Assembly (NCBI GenBank): GCA_022605405.1
Contig: JABYQQ010000008.1
Span: 1,178,001-1,242,000, forward strand
Length of the DNA: 64,000 bases
Source of the DNA: Earliella scabrosa
Taxonomy: Eukaryota > Basidiomycota > Agaricomycetes > Polyporales > Polyporaceae
Reading direction: 5' to 3'
In this document: one piece after another, positions 46,968 to 58,162 of the stretch
Layout: every line of letters starts with the position of its first letter
Position numbering within the stretch: the stretch's first letter is position 1
The notes under the pieces: generated by a model
What the model saw: only the letters and a program-made list of their open reading frames with translations
Told to the model about the DNA's origin: nothing
The model's database searches: none
Made by a program: the position numbers and the translations under genes

Positions 46968-49805
46968 ATGTGTACCCCATACAACACCGTGTTTATACCG
47001 CTTGGTGACTATCTGAGCCACCTCTGGTTCCCCCGCAACGCACCGAGCAAAGAAACCAATCAGTTCCAAGCGACATCGGTCGACGTACTGAACCTTGAGG
47101 CATGTAGTCTTACGGAGACTACAGCCACGTCAAACCCAGCCGAGCGGATGGTATGTCTCCATTCTTGCAAACTTAGGGTTCCATTGATGCGCTAACCACC
47201 TCCTTCCGGCGCTCAGGCCGAACTCATCCAAACCATTGGTGCTCCACGCGGAGTCTCGCTGCTGCTCAGTCAGGAGACGAACACTGCTATTCGCTGGGGT
47301 ACTCTCTTCTCCACCAAGGATGCCGCGCGACCAGATTGGGCCAGGCCGGAGGTATTGTTCGGCTTCTCGACCGGAGGTGACCCCTACGAAGACCTCGAGA
47401 GAAGCGCTGGACTATCCGTCGCACCGCGCAACCATGCAGCCCTCGAGGAGATCCGTTCTGCGTTCTTCAGCGTGTCCAGGAGAAAGCAAACCACCGCGAC
47501 GTACATGCTTCTCGCCCACCAGTGGGGTATGCGGCTCGCGCGGTGGGACCACGCGGGGACGGTCGTCACCACGGCATTCGACGTCACGGACGCAAAGGGC
47601 GTCGAGCAGCTCGCAGACATCATTCGCCGCATCAGCCTCTTGACCGAGGTCCAACTTGGTCTAGATACCACTATGCAGCCAATTCTCCCAGACGATACCT
47701 CGCGGACGACCCTCATGGACCTTTGTACCCCGCGCGAGGAAGACCTCCCTTGGAAAGACGGCACCGTAGTCGACGGCGATATCGCTCCTACAGGAATTCC
47801 ACGCCAGTATGCGTTCGTGAGGGCCCTCTTCGCGGAGTCGCTTCGCGCAGGCCCCGCGTGGGTATTCAAGGCGACTGTTGCCGACGGACGGACGATAGAC
47901 ATGGTGGTTGGGACTCCGCTGAAGACGACCGCCGCCGACGACGAGTGGAGCGGCACCCGTCGATACATTTGCCTTGTCTGGCAAACACGCGAGTTCTTCC
48001 TCGTGAAGGACGCCTGGCGAGTGGACGCTGTGCGTAACGAGGCCGATACCTTGTGCGACCTGAAGGGAGCCCATGTTTCGCACATCCCAACTCTTGTTTG
48101 CGCCGGGGACGTGTACGATGAGACCTGGACTTCCTGGGACAAAACGAACGACCGCGTCGTGACTACCTATCAACGACAGGTGACCAAGACGCAGCTGTTG
48201 CCAGGAGATCTTGTGGGGGAGAACGGAGCTGTGGGAAGAACGCACCAACGCCTGGTGTTCAAAGAGATCCATGTTCCTCTCGATTGGGTGCGAAGTGGCA
48301 AGGCACTGGTAGGGGCGATTAAGGACTGCGTGTTGGGTAAGTCACGTCAGTGCGAAGCATGCATCCGATCTGGACACTAACTTACTTTGTAGCCCACGCG
48401 CAAGCCGCGAACAGCTATCTTGGGCTTCTTCATGGCAACGTGAACCCCACCACAGTGATGCTCACGCCGACAGTCGACTGCACAGACCCGGATCGGCCGG
48501 TGATAAGACACCAAGGGATCCTGGTTGACTGGGAGCGCTGCAAATCGATCAACGTCAATCATAAGTCCGACACGTGGAAGGTACGCAAACTCTTGCCTTT
48601 CGCAAACTCATTCCATCTGATCCCCTCCATCTCTTCCACAGCCGACCATGCCGGCTTACGCATCCTACGCGCGGCTGAAGCAGCCTTACCACAAGTTCTC
48701 GATTTCCGATGAGCTCGAGTCCTTTTACAACGTCCTCCTCCATGTGTCTTCCCGGTACTTCCACAGCAACCTGCCGGACGTGACCACCTTCCTACGCCAT
48801 CACTTCGGGGTCACCTCCGACTACATGCCCGACCTCGCAACCAAGCGCGCGCCCCTCAGGCGCGGGTGGGTGCGCACCCAGCCCGATGCCCCCATCGATT
48901 TCCTGAACAACGCGTCGATGCTGACGTTCGGCGAGGTCGACAGCGAGAGCGGGAAGTTCGTCGAGTCGCCCTTAGGCCGCGTCGTCCGCGATCTTCTCTG
49001 GCGGCTGCACGCTTTCCACACCGCGCGATACTGCAACATTCCCGGGAATTCAATGATTCGCGACCGCCCCGCGGTGTGGGACAGGGATCCCGACGAGATG
49101 AAGGCCACTAAGCGACTCCGGAAGAAACGGGATGGAGATCCGTTGGACATGGCGCGGACGTTCACCATCGAGGAGCTCGCGGCGGATCTTGACGACCATG
49201 CGTACGTCTTGAAGCTCCTTGAGGAGGTGTATTCGGACGATTGGCCTTCGTCGGGGTGGGCAGGTGATCGGCTTGAGGAGGAGGCGAGGAACGCAAAGGA
49301 GGAGAGGCTGGTACAGAAACGGGAGGCTCAGGCTCAGGTGGAGGCGCAGAGTGCGCCAGCAGGGAAAAGGAGGGCTGCTCCGAAGGTGACGGAGACGAAG
49401 ACGAAGGCTGCACCGGTGACGAAGAAGGCTACATCGGCGACAAAGAAGGCTACGAAGGCTGCATCGGCGACAAAGAAGGTTACGGAGGCTGCACTGGCGG
49501 CGAAGAAGGCTACACCGGCAGCGAAGAAGGCGGCACCGCGTGCAAGGAAAGCTACGGCGAAAGCGAAAGTCGGGGCGGGTACGGAAAAGATGGACAACAC
49601 CGCAGCGGGGCCAGAGACCGCCCAGCAAAAAGCTGGTGGGAAGAACAAGAACAAGAAGGCGAACGGCGAGGAGGAGTCAAAGGAGAACATCGATGAGGAT
49701 GGTGAAGCGGCGACGGAGAGCTCCAAGACTGGCTCGAGACGATCTCGAGGCCGCAAGCAGGATCCCGACGCGCCCCCTGCAAAGCGCCGCAAGCTCGCGG
49801 CATAG
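46968..49805 (+). CDS. FunK1-like protein kinase (copy 3), probable pseudokinase
   Basis: Four exons (46968-47150, 47217-48336, 48393-48580, 48642-49805), 884 aa; same gene layout as copies 1 and 2 but much diverged. The catalytic-loop Asp is replaced by Asn (LLHGNVNPTT, Asn450) and the second catalytic Asn position holds Thr455, while the DFG-equivalent Asp480 (GILVDWE) remains. Phosphotransfer should be weak or absent, so a scaffold or regulatory role is likely. The C-terminal ~190 residues are an Ala/Lys-rich array (repeated KKAT, ATKKA, AAKKA) reminiscent of histone H1 tails, then acidic and basic segments ending PPAKRRKLAA. The frame is fully open, so this is not simple decay. Start chosen at MCTPYNTVFIPLGDYLSHLW; earlier in-frame ATGs add low-complexity sequence. 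Confidence 0.78.
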
Positions 49806-52084
49806 TCTTGTTAGGTTGTTCGTTGGTTGTATCCACCCACTCCATACGTTCGGGTGTCGAACTCTGGCTTTAGGACATCGCATGCATACATTGTGTCTGA
49901 GGAGCACAGTGGCATAATACATATCGTTTCAAACGCATACATTCAAGCACACACCTTCAACTACTCTGATCTGACGCCATCGCCAGTCCCAGTCTTCTCA
50001 CTTCGCGAGGACGAACAACGGCATACAGACAACACGGTTTTCGTCGAGTCCAAGCTTAACGATCGCGGTCAAAAAGATCTAATGAAGCTCGATGCCTCCA
50101 GGCCCGATCGCCCACTTCGGAGAAGTGCATATCGGGCGAGAAGGGCGCGCCTATGATTAGACAGTGAATCAGCGAGCAACTCCAAGCATGAGTGTGCATG
50201 CGCAACTTATAGAGAGATACTGAGCAGGAAGTTTGCAGAGCATCTTGACGGAGGGTTCATGATAGCACGACAACTTTGCCAACGCCGGAGCCACTTCTGG
50301 CTTCGACCGAAGTGTGTAGCATGGATCTGCGAGCCTTGGAAACCTGTATACCGGGATGCTTCATTCTCCAGGTCGAAGATCTCTTGCTGGCACGGGATGG
50401 GCGGGGTACGGAATAACGCGACGGATATTGATATGGAACGTACTCACCAGCGATGGCAGCTATCTCATACGTACTGGTATAGGACCTTAACCGGTACGCA
50501 CCGTCTGTAGGCTGCGTTGCACATCGCTGAACCACACATCTCTTCCTCCTCGACCCCTGTTTCAAATTCTCGCCTTCCGAGTCTCGTCGTTGTCGAGTCG
50601 TTCAATCGACGGGGCAAGTCTCACTTGGAGGACTCTGCCAAAGATGCCAGTCTGCACTCAATTGTACCATTATTATCACTGTGTATCCATGTCAGAGGTG
50701 AACAATACAACTAGTAGCAGGATGGTCCATACCATAGACTATTGCGGCGTGCGTGTCGCTGTATCCTTGCGGGTTCGATCGCAACAGTGAGCGATTGTTG
50801 GGCCTCTCGTTCCATTGCCAATGGTATGCGTACAAGCTCACAGCGTTGTGGTATTTGGTAGCAGACTAGTAAGAGACAGTCGCCGTTGTAGAGGTCGGGT
50901 GACAGGTTCAACTTCGAGGACTCAGAGGTAATTCGTCAAGCGCCCATACCTTCTCCCAGTCCAGCACGTTCTCTCCAACTCCGACTATCTGCTCTGAGTC
51001 TAAGTGGTAGCTTCCTGCGGTAACCACGTACACGACGACTTCTGCAAGTCGTTATAGCGCAAGAATTGCCTACAGATCACTTCCGAATCTCGTTCGTCCA
51101 TCTGAATTCCGGACGGCCTCGTACCTCTCCTCACCGCCCATATCGTTCTTACACGGCAACCTGCCTGCGGACGGAGTCTATGTGGAGGGCAGCTTGGTGA
51201 TAGGCATATCTTGACTGCTTAGGGACCTGCTGGGGGGAACGTGCGATCGTAACGGTGCGTCATCTGCCAGCAGTATGAATCCAGCACACTGACCTCTCGA
51301 GCATGCTCAGGTCAATCGTAGGATCATTCTCGCAAACTCGAACCCATCGCACTTTCCTGATACAGACGCTCCGCACATCGTTCATTCTCGAATCAGACCA
51401 GGAACCAACCGCGCCGGCGTACGCGAGCAACACATGTATTGCTCAGGTATCACCGTATGTCATCTCTCCTATGTCCGAGAAGAGCAGTCAACCTATGCGG
51501 TCCTGATGTCTCCCACCAGTCTGCCATCCCACTGCTTTCATGCCCGTCAAAGTCAAGCTCTAGTCATTTCCCGAACTTGGTGGATGAACGTCCCATACTC
51601 TCTTCGCATCGCGCATTCGCGACCGAACATCCCGGCATTGTTCTGTCGACCGTATATCTCGACTGTGGTCATGATCAACAGCGCACGGACGCTGGTCAAT
51701 CTCGAGTCTCACCAAGCGCATACAGACGGAGGCCATGGCGAAGATCGTGAACAACACGCTGCAGGAAGATTGTCAAGCTACGTAGCCTACGTTGGCTACT
51801 AACGCGTAATTGTCCTGGTTGTCGTGGATGTGATGCGCCAGTTTCGTTTATTTGCCGCCGACAACCGGTTTGCTCACACTGTAAGTCTCCATGTTTGAAC
51901 TCTTGGTGCCGTATCTCCTTACGACCCGCTTTGGCTAGTGCCAAACCGGTCAGTGGCAGTGACGGGTGGCAAAACCATAAGCGCCCTCGATTTGGTGGAC
52001 GGTCCTTGTCTGTGGCCACACCGTCTCTTTTGTCTCTACCCTTTGCAGAGCCTCCTTCTCGGCCTTTGCTCGTCGTCGTATATC
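49806..52084. other. Gene-poor region left of the transposon
   Basis: 2.3 kb with no confident gene. Short open frames around 51430-51800 have a faint cytochrome P450-like look (TVVMINSARTLVNL) but nothing else supports it. The last ~150 bases before 52085 are pyrimidine-rich and may be the displaced upstream region of the gene now at 60171. Confidence 0.4.
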
Positions 52085-52099
52085 TACACCGCCAATTTT
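52085..52099 (+). repeat. Left terminal inverted repeat
   Basis: TACACCGCCAATTTT, the exact reverse complement of 60130-60144. The preceding bases (GTATATC) do not continue the match. Confidence 0.72.
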
Positions 52100-52620
52100 C
52101 CGACACCCGTCCCCTGGACAAGCGCTCTTGCCGACTGTCAGGTAGACGCTTGACTGGTGCCAGGCTGGTGACCGTCGGGGTCCAGCTGGGTCTCCAGGTG
52201 GCTCGTTCAGCTGGGGGTCGGGTGGGTGGTGTCGGTCTCCAGGTATGGATTCCAGGCGAGCTCCATCTAGATGAATTAGCTGACACCGTGTTGCGTGTCC
52301 AGGCGACTTACATTGCCTGCTCCTTGTGGGTCCTGGAGCGTCGGCAGCTGACAGCCCAGTGGATTCACCTGTCATCACCCGCCGTGATTAGCCTCAGGTC
52401 AATGGTATGTTGCACTCACCATGTCGTTCATCGATGCTTAACAGGATTCCAACGCATACTGGTAGTAATAGCATGACATATGACACGAGTATGCATTCGG
52501 ACTACAGTACTAAATATAGAACACGCCGTATGGACATGGAACGCGCTTGCATAACATATGAGAGAACAGGTCTGATCGGCTCCGGGCGTACATAAGTATT
52601 ATTGGGCGAAATCACCGCGC
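52100..52620. other. Left subterminal region of the transposon
   Basis: Non-coding, rich in CCAGGT, CAGCTG and CTGGTG motifs between ~52130 and 52380. Similar motifs recur near the right end. Possible transposase-binding sites; also the 3' flank of the small third gene. Confidence 0.5.
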
Positions 52621-53259
52621 TTAAGCCGCCTCGCGTCGAACGGTCTCATGGATATCCTTCAGAACCTCCAAACCATCTACCAGCCTGCGCATGGTGTCGA
52701 CAAGGGCCTGTTGGTCTTCAATACGACGGGCCGCCATCGCCTTTGCCATCGCTGGGATAGAACCCATCAAGAGCAGCAGGACGAATGTCTGCTCTTGCTC
52801 GACAGCATTGGGGATCGTACCCGGTCGTCGGTGGTTCTGAGCGATGGTGCGCCAGTCCCGCGCGAAGCGATTCAGCGCGATGTCCTCCTCCACGGTGGTG
52901 AAGTCGACTTGAAGAGCCAAGGACTCTAAGTCCCACTCCTTGGCATGGCGCGTGAGGATAGGGCAGTCACTGGGCTGCCCGCCGTTTGCATAGCGCGACC
53001 CGGTGAGGATTTTTTCCACAGCCAGCTCGTCGGGATCAACGAAAGGCTCGGTGTCATGTACGTCGTCGGCGGGGGGTGTGGCCGTCAGATACTTGTATGT
53101 CGGTGGTGTATGACCCTGCGACCACGACATGTTGACGCCGTAAGGATCATCGCTCAGGCTGTGGGGCTCGGGGGTGGTTGCACGAGAGCGGTTGCCACTG
53201 GAGTTGGATCATCAGTACCGAGCATGTGTGATGCGCAAAAGAAGTTCGCACTTATCCAT
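52621..53259 (-). CDS. Transposon-borne hypothetical protein (third gene)
   Basis: Model of two exons (53259-53252, 53197-52621; first exon 8 nt, intron 54 bp), 194 aa. A simpler start at 53130 gives 169 aa. No domain recognised. It has an acidic, Pro-rich N-terminus (TPPTYKYLTATPPADDVHDT) and a helical C-terminal half (FARDWRTIAQNH, GSIPAMAKAMAARR, TMRRLVDGLEVLKDIHETVRREAA) that could form a coiled coil. It lies in the same direction as the transposase-like gene, ~300 bp downstream of it and inside the inverted repeats, so it is probably mobile with the element. Confidence 0.55.
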
Positions 53260-53563
53260 GATGAGAGCGATCAAGTTGCAGGAAGAGAACTGACACGAAG
53301 AGGATGCGAAGAAGGCGAGAGGTTGAGGCAGGAGGGAGGTTGAGGCGGGAGGCAGGGTGAGCGGCGTCTAATAAATATCAATATTCGGACCACGCATGGA
53401 CCAACTCCAGACAAAGTGTGGTCCCGGGGCTGGTGTCAATGCCGGCGTCATTGAGGGTTGTGCACTCGCCTCCGCTTTCGGCGGGACTGTTCGTGCAGCG
53501 TGTCGGAGTTGCTTGGCAAGGGTGCATCATCCTCTATTGGATTGTCCTGCAGATATGAATCAG
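53260..53563. other. Gap between third gene and transposase-like gene
   Basis: ~300 bp, AT-rich in part (AATAAATATCAATATTC around 53371), likely transposase 3' UTR plus the promoter of the third gene. Confidence 0.4.
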
Positions 53564-56500
53564 CTAACTGCATCGTGTATACACTCGTACAGAGATACTG
53601 ACTGGAGATTTCGCTCTACTTGGTTGAGAGCGTGAAGCTGCTTGCGCGTCTGCTGCTTTCTTGGCTTTGCGGGCCTGAGCAGTGGCTTCCTTCTGCTCCC
53701 GTGTCTTACGGAGCCTCGCGGACATGGTGTCATGCAACCCACGTCGGTCTGCGGATATGGGGATGGGGGCCACAAGAGCGTGAGGTAGAACTGAGCGGAT
53801 AAGGTGTGGATTATGGAGAGAGTGCATGTTGATGAGGAATCTCGGGACGTCGAGTTTGTGTTCAATGTAGGCCTCCGTCACTGTGGAATCTACTCGTTCT
53901 TGCCGCACATTACGGACACCGGAGGCCGCGCACTTGGCGAACTGGCAGTCATGTTGCACGTTAAACGCAAATTGGATTTCCTAGCAATGATCGAGGTGAA
54001 TATAATGAGTTCGCCACCAGAGAGAGAGTAAGTGAACTTACCGTTGACTTCACAAGCACATACGAGGGTTCTCCGTGTCGGCGAATGAGATAAGGCATGC
54101 AGAACGTAGGATGACGGGTCGAGGCTACCTCGAAGATGTCGAGAATGATCAGGGAAAAGGCTTGGGTCGGGTGTGCAACGATGTCCTGTATTCTACCCAT
54201 CGTAACGACCCCCGGCTGCCCACGTGGTGGACGGTTAGATATTAACTAACTTGATGATACTTCGCACTCACATTGGTGGGGGAATCCACGCAAATCCATG
54301 ATCCTACCACACAGATGTCGCCCGCCTGCGATATAACGTGACGAGCTTGCAACCAGTCTAGACTGAGGTCATACGAGGCACAGTTCAACGCCTGATGAGC
54401 GAGGGTCTGGGAGAGACGGACGGTGGGGTGTTGTTTCGCTTTCGGAGGGATCGGTGCGAGTTTGTGTGACCCGGGTACCGGCTGCGTGTCGCCCTCCCAT
54501 CCTATGAGTCGTTGTACCATGGGGTTCTCCTGTAAGAAGCCACGAACTCGAGGGCCGGCTCGCAGCCACCCTCCCTTGCCATCGCTCCAGTAACCCCCCA
54601 TCATACGATGTTTCAGACTCTCTTGATCGGCGAGCTGTTGGGCGATATCGCGGCTGGGCGCTTGGTGATTCGATTGTATGGACGCATTCCGAAAGACACC
54701 GTTGAACGACTCGAAAAGTTCCGTGATCATGCCGATCAGTGGGCCAAACCGTTCGACGTCGTCGGGGGCATGTACGAGAATATGCAGCTTGATCTTCTCG
54801 AGGATCTTGCTTGGTTCGATCTCGGTGAACAGGTCAAGGACGTTGGCAATGGCAACGGTGAGGTCGTGCTATCGGAATCTAAGGATAAGTGTTGTCTTCA
54901 CGATACTGAGATACTCCATACCCTGTATTGCTGACGGTTCTTGATGACGGGGAACCAGAGTAGCGCCATCATGTCTCCAATAGCCAGCCAGAGCTTGAAT
55001 TCGAGAGGGGCGACCAAGTCGTAGACGTGGAACGCGGAGGCTTGTCCAACCGTTTTCAGTTGACGCCCGATGAGCGAGTTTGCATATTGCATGATGTAAT
55101 TTGCACGAATGGCGTGAACGGAAAGCGCATGTGTGTCTGTGGCTTGAAGGCGAAGGGTGTATGTTGTCTTCTGGGTCGCATTCCACTTGGTGTGCGAGCC
55201 GTGCCAAGCATACTTGACGACACCGAGTAGAACAGTATGTAGCAGTTCGACGGGGGTATCCTGTGTCGGATCGAGCTCTAAACATCGATATTCATGAGTC
55301 GATGAGCGGCGTATGCAGCATCTAACCGTTGCACGCACCGCGCAATGTCAGGAATGGATTGCAGATGTCTCCAAGGTGCTCCTCGGCCCAATTGACCAGC
55401 TCCTCTTGAATGGAGGCCTGTGAACGCTCAGGTTGTTCTGCCTTGGCTTGTCGTGCTCGCTTGATGAGTTCGTCAATCCAATATTGAGTGTATGCATCCT
55501 TGACGCCAGTGAGCGTTTGCCGTTCCTTCACCCTCTTCTCGACGCCGGAGCATGCTTCGCGCACTTGCAGTTTGAGCTCGGTAAGGATAGCGTCCTTCGT
55601 GCGTGGTGAGCCCGGCTGATGATACGCTTTTGTCAGAGCACAGGAGAGGGATCGTGTACGTCACAGCAACTCGCCTTGAATAGAGAATGAAACCCATCTC
55701 CTGTCTCCTTGTAGGCAGTCGTGCCACCAGCCTCACACTTGCGACAAAACTTGTTGCCGTTTCCACCAATATGCCCGGAGATTTCGCTCTGCATGGGGTT
55801 GTCCGACGGTTCGGCATTGACGAAAATGCGTATGCGCACTGCAGTTCCCGTGAGAGCATCAACAACGCGGATGGGGTTCGTGTGCGTGGACCTTGGAGAC
55901 CGTAAGACGCATGTCAGAGAAAGCGGAACAAAGTGAGACATCCGGTTGACTCACTCGACTGTGCGCTTGAAATCTCCAAACTGTTCGGTAGCAGATGCAT
56001 GTGGTGAGGTCGATACAAAGTGGACATGGGCTTCTTGTTGGAGAAATCGACGTGGGAGACTGGCGTGCGTAGCGTACGCATTGTAGTGCTTGTTCCATGA
56101 CTTGGAGCGATTTCCCGACACATCGTCTGCGAAATGATTAACAAACGATGTGTAGAGCGGCTCGTCTCCAGCAATTTTGCGGAGGGGGTTGGGCATCACG
56201 TAGGATTCTGTATAATACATGAGCAGGCCGTATATTTATGCAGAGGACTGAGCTGGCATACCCGCTAGTGCCCACTTCGGAATCTTCTCCGCAGCCTCAA
56301 GGTCGAAGTAGTTTGACTGGAGCTCCGATACTGGTACCAAGCGAGAGTTCGTGTGATCGATGATCGCTGTTCCCTAGAGTCGGTAGAGCAAGTGTGAGCC
56401 GCTAAACGCCCCAGTTCATGTATCACAATGCTCACATTTGTTGCATGAATGACGTCGTATGCGTCCGCGTGCACTTGACCACGAAACACGACCCATCTCC

Positions 56501-57865
56501 ACGGAACGATGTACTTGCCATTCCTCAGAAGGCAGACTTCATTTACATAGTAGTGGACGCCGCTGGCATCGTACATAGGACTGAGGGAAGAGGGGTCCAC
56601 GCCTTTATGCCACTTGTCGCCATGCCAGACTTCGGACATGGAGCCGTCTTCGAGGACCTCGGGATACAGCTGGATATGGGGGCGAACGGATGGGCTTGAC
56701 CAATCCTAATAGAGCCCAAGCATGGTTGAGCGAACTTCAAGTCTCAGATACATTTGGCGTTATGTTACCTTTGCAATCAGGGTCCGAATATCAACCATCC
56801 AGAAGACGTTCCCCTGGGGTGAGCGACATGGGATTGTCGGGACTCCGCACATCTCGCGGATGTGCTTCTGTATCTTCCGCAGCGAGTAGAACGAGGGCGC
56901 GTCCTTGACACCGCATTCTCGAAGAACGAAAAGGAACATCTTCATGAGTGAGTCGGGGATTGTCATACGCCCTGTCATATTATCAATCGCGTCACACAGA
57001 AAAGTCTATGTATTATAAGATAAAGTCAGCGAAGCAGGTCATTTATGGAAGCATTTACTTACGGCGTAGTTGGGGTAAGGATAAGTGGGAGAATCTGGGG
57101 ACACGTTCAGTGTGAATGTCCCGCCAACTTCCTCCTTCTCTCCGATGTTTGTGGGGACAGGAAGATCCCGCAGCTCTGCACAAATAATTAGTGCGGATAC
57201 AGACAGACAGACTTATGCTATATCTCACCCGTCTGAGCCAGTAAATCTGCAAGAAAGGCATCTTCTTCCGGGGTGGCCTGAACGCCCAAGAGTTCAGAGG
57301 GTGGGTCGTTGGGCCCAAAATGGAAACCGAGATCGGCAGCAGCGCGGGTGGAGTCCCAGATCCCAAAAGTGTCGATCTGTTCGTCGAGTTTGGCGCGCAC
57401 CTTTTCATCCATCGCCACGACACCTGTCTCCATCGTAAAGTCTGCTCCGTTGTGCAGGAGGTTATCCCACAGAGCTTCCTCTCGAGCAGATGGCAAGCCG
57501 GGTTGTCGCTGTGCTGTACTCGCTCGTTCTGCAGGCAACACACCCATCGGCTGCAGCAGATCTGCGAATCCCTCTTGACCAATCAACTCCTCAGCCTCTC
57601 TAGCTTGCGCATCTACGCGCTCCCGCTCCTCTACCTCTGCGTTGTGGGCCTCATCTGCCTTGATGTGGTTCGCGGACTTAACATGTCCTCGCAAGCTATC
57701 CCGTCGGAATTGCACGCTGCACCGCATACACACCAGCATCTGTGAGTTCCCCTCAATCTCGCGAATGCCTGTATCGGTGCCCATCGTCAACAAGCGGTCT
57801 CGCGTATCCCAGGTGGTCGTAACATACTGACCTTCCGGCAGGGGTTTCTTGCGGCCTGGTGCCAT
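53564..57865 (-). CDS. Transposase-like protein with N-terminal C2H2 finger
   Basis: Twelve exons (57865-57229, 57175-57063, 57005-56769, 56705-56436, 56373-56262, 56207-55955, 55891-55675, 55615-55339, 55277-54922, 54868-54272, 54215-54042, 53980-53564), 1219 aa, all phases consistent. Features: a C2H2 finger at residues 46-67 (C46, C49, H61, H67); [16 protein letters not shown]; a CxxC pair in [12 protein letters not shown]; then [38 protein letters not shown] and [20 protein letters not shown]; a late CXXXXC (CQFAKC); and a Lys/Ala-rich tail. I recognise it as a repeated Agaricomycete family, likely a transposase (CACTA- or Plavaka-like), but cannot place the catalytic acids. Intron 7 uses a GC donor. 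It lies within inverted repeats and is divergent from the gene at 58163. Confidence 0.72.
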
Positions 57866-58162
57866 GGCGAGATCGTTGGTCAACAAGGGCAGTCGGATGT
57901 TGCCCACGACAGCAATATTCCACGCAGACCCGAGGTTGCTCTCAAAGCAGCTTTTCTCTTGTGAGTGTCTCTTGTTGCGCAATGCACGGGCCACCCCCAG
58001 CGTGATCGGACCATGTTGGTTCACCGTCAAAGCGGCCCCAGAGCTCCGAGTGGCGAGCTCACCACGCATATATAAACCCCTCCAGACCTCTCCCCATCCA
58101 CAACCACTCTCGTTCACCCATCTCCAAGCATCGCTCCATCGCTTTCACCCCTCCTTCTCACC
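57866..58162. promoter_or_regulatory. Bidirectional promoter of the transposon genes
   Basis: 297-bp gap between the divergent start codons at 57865 (-) and 58163 (+). Contains TATATAAA at 58069-58076 for the plus-strand gene, ~87 bp before its ATG, and a C/T-rich leader. Shared control of both genes is inferred. Confidence 0.5.
58069..58076 (+). promoter_or_regulatory. TATA box of the transposon partner gene
   Basis: TATATAAA followed by a C-rich leader and the ATG at 58163. Seen in sequence; role inferred from position. Confidence 0.5.

Noticed and set aside
51430..51800. Possible cytochrome P450 N-terminal remnant (TVVMINSARTLVNL)
   Set aside because: Only ~14 residues resemble the P450 pattern; no helix-I, EXXR or haem-Cys motif is nearby.
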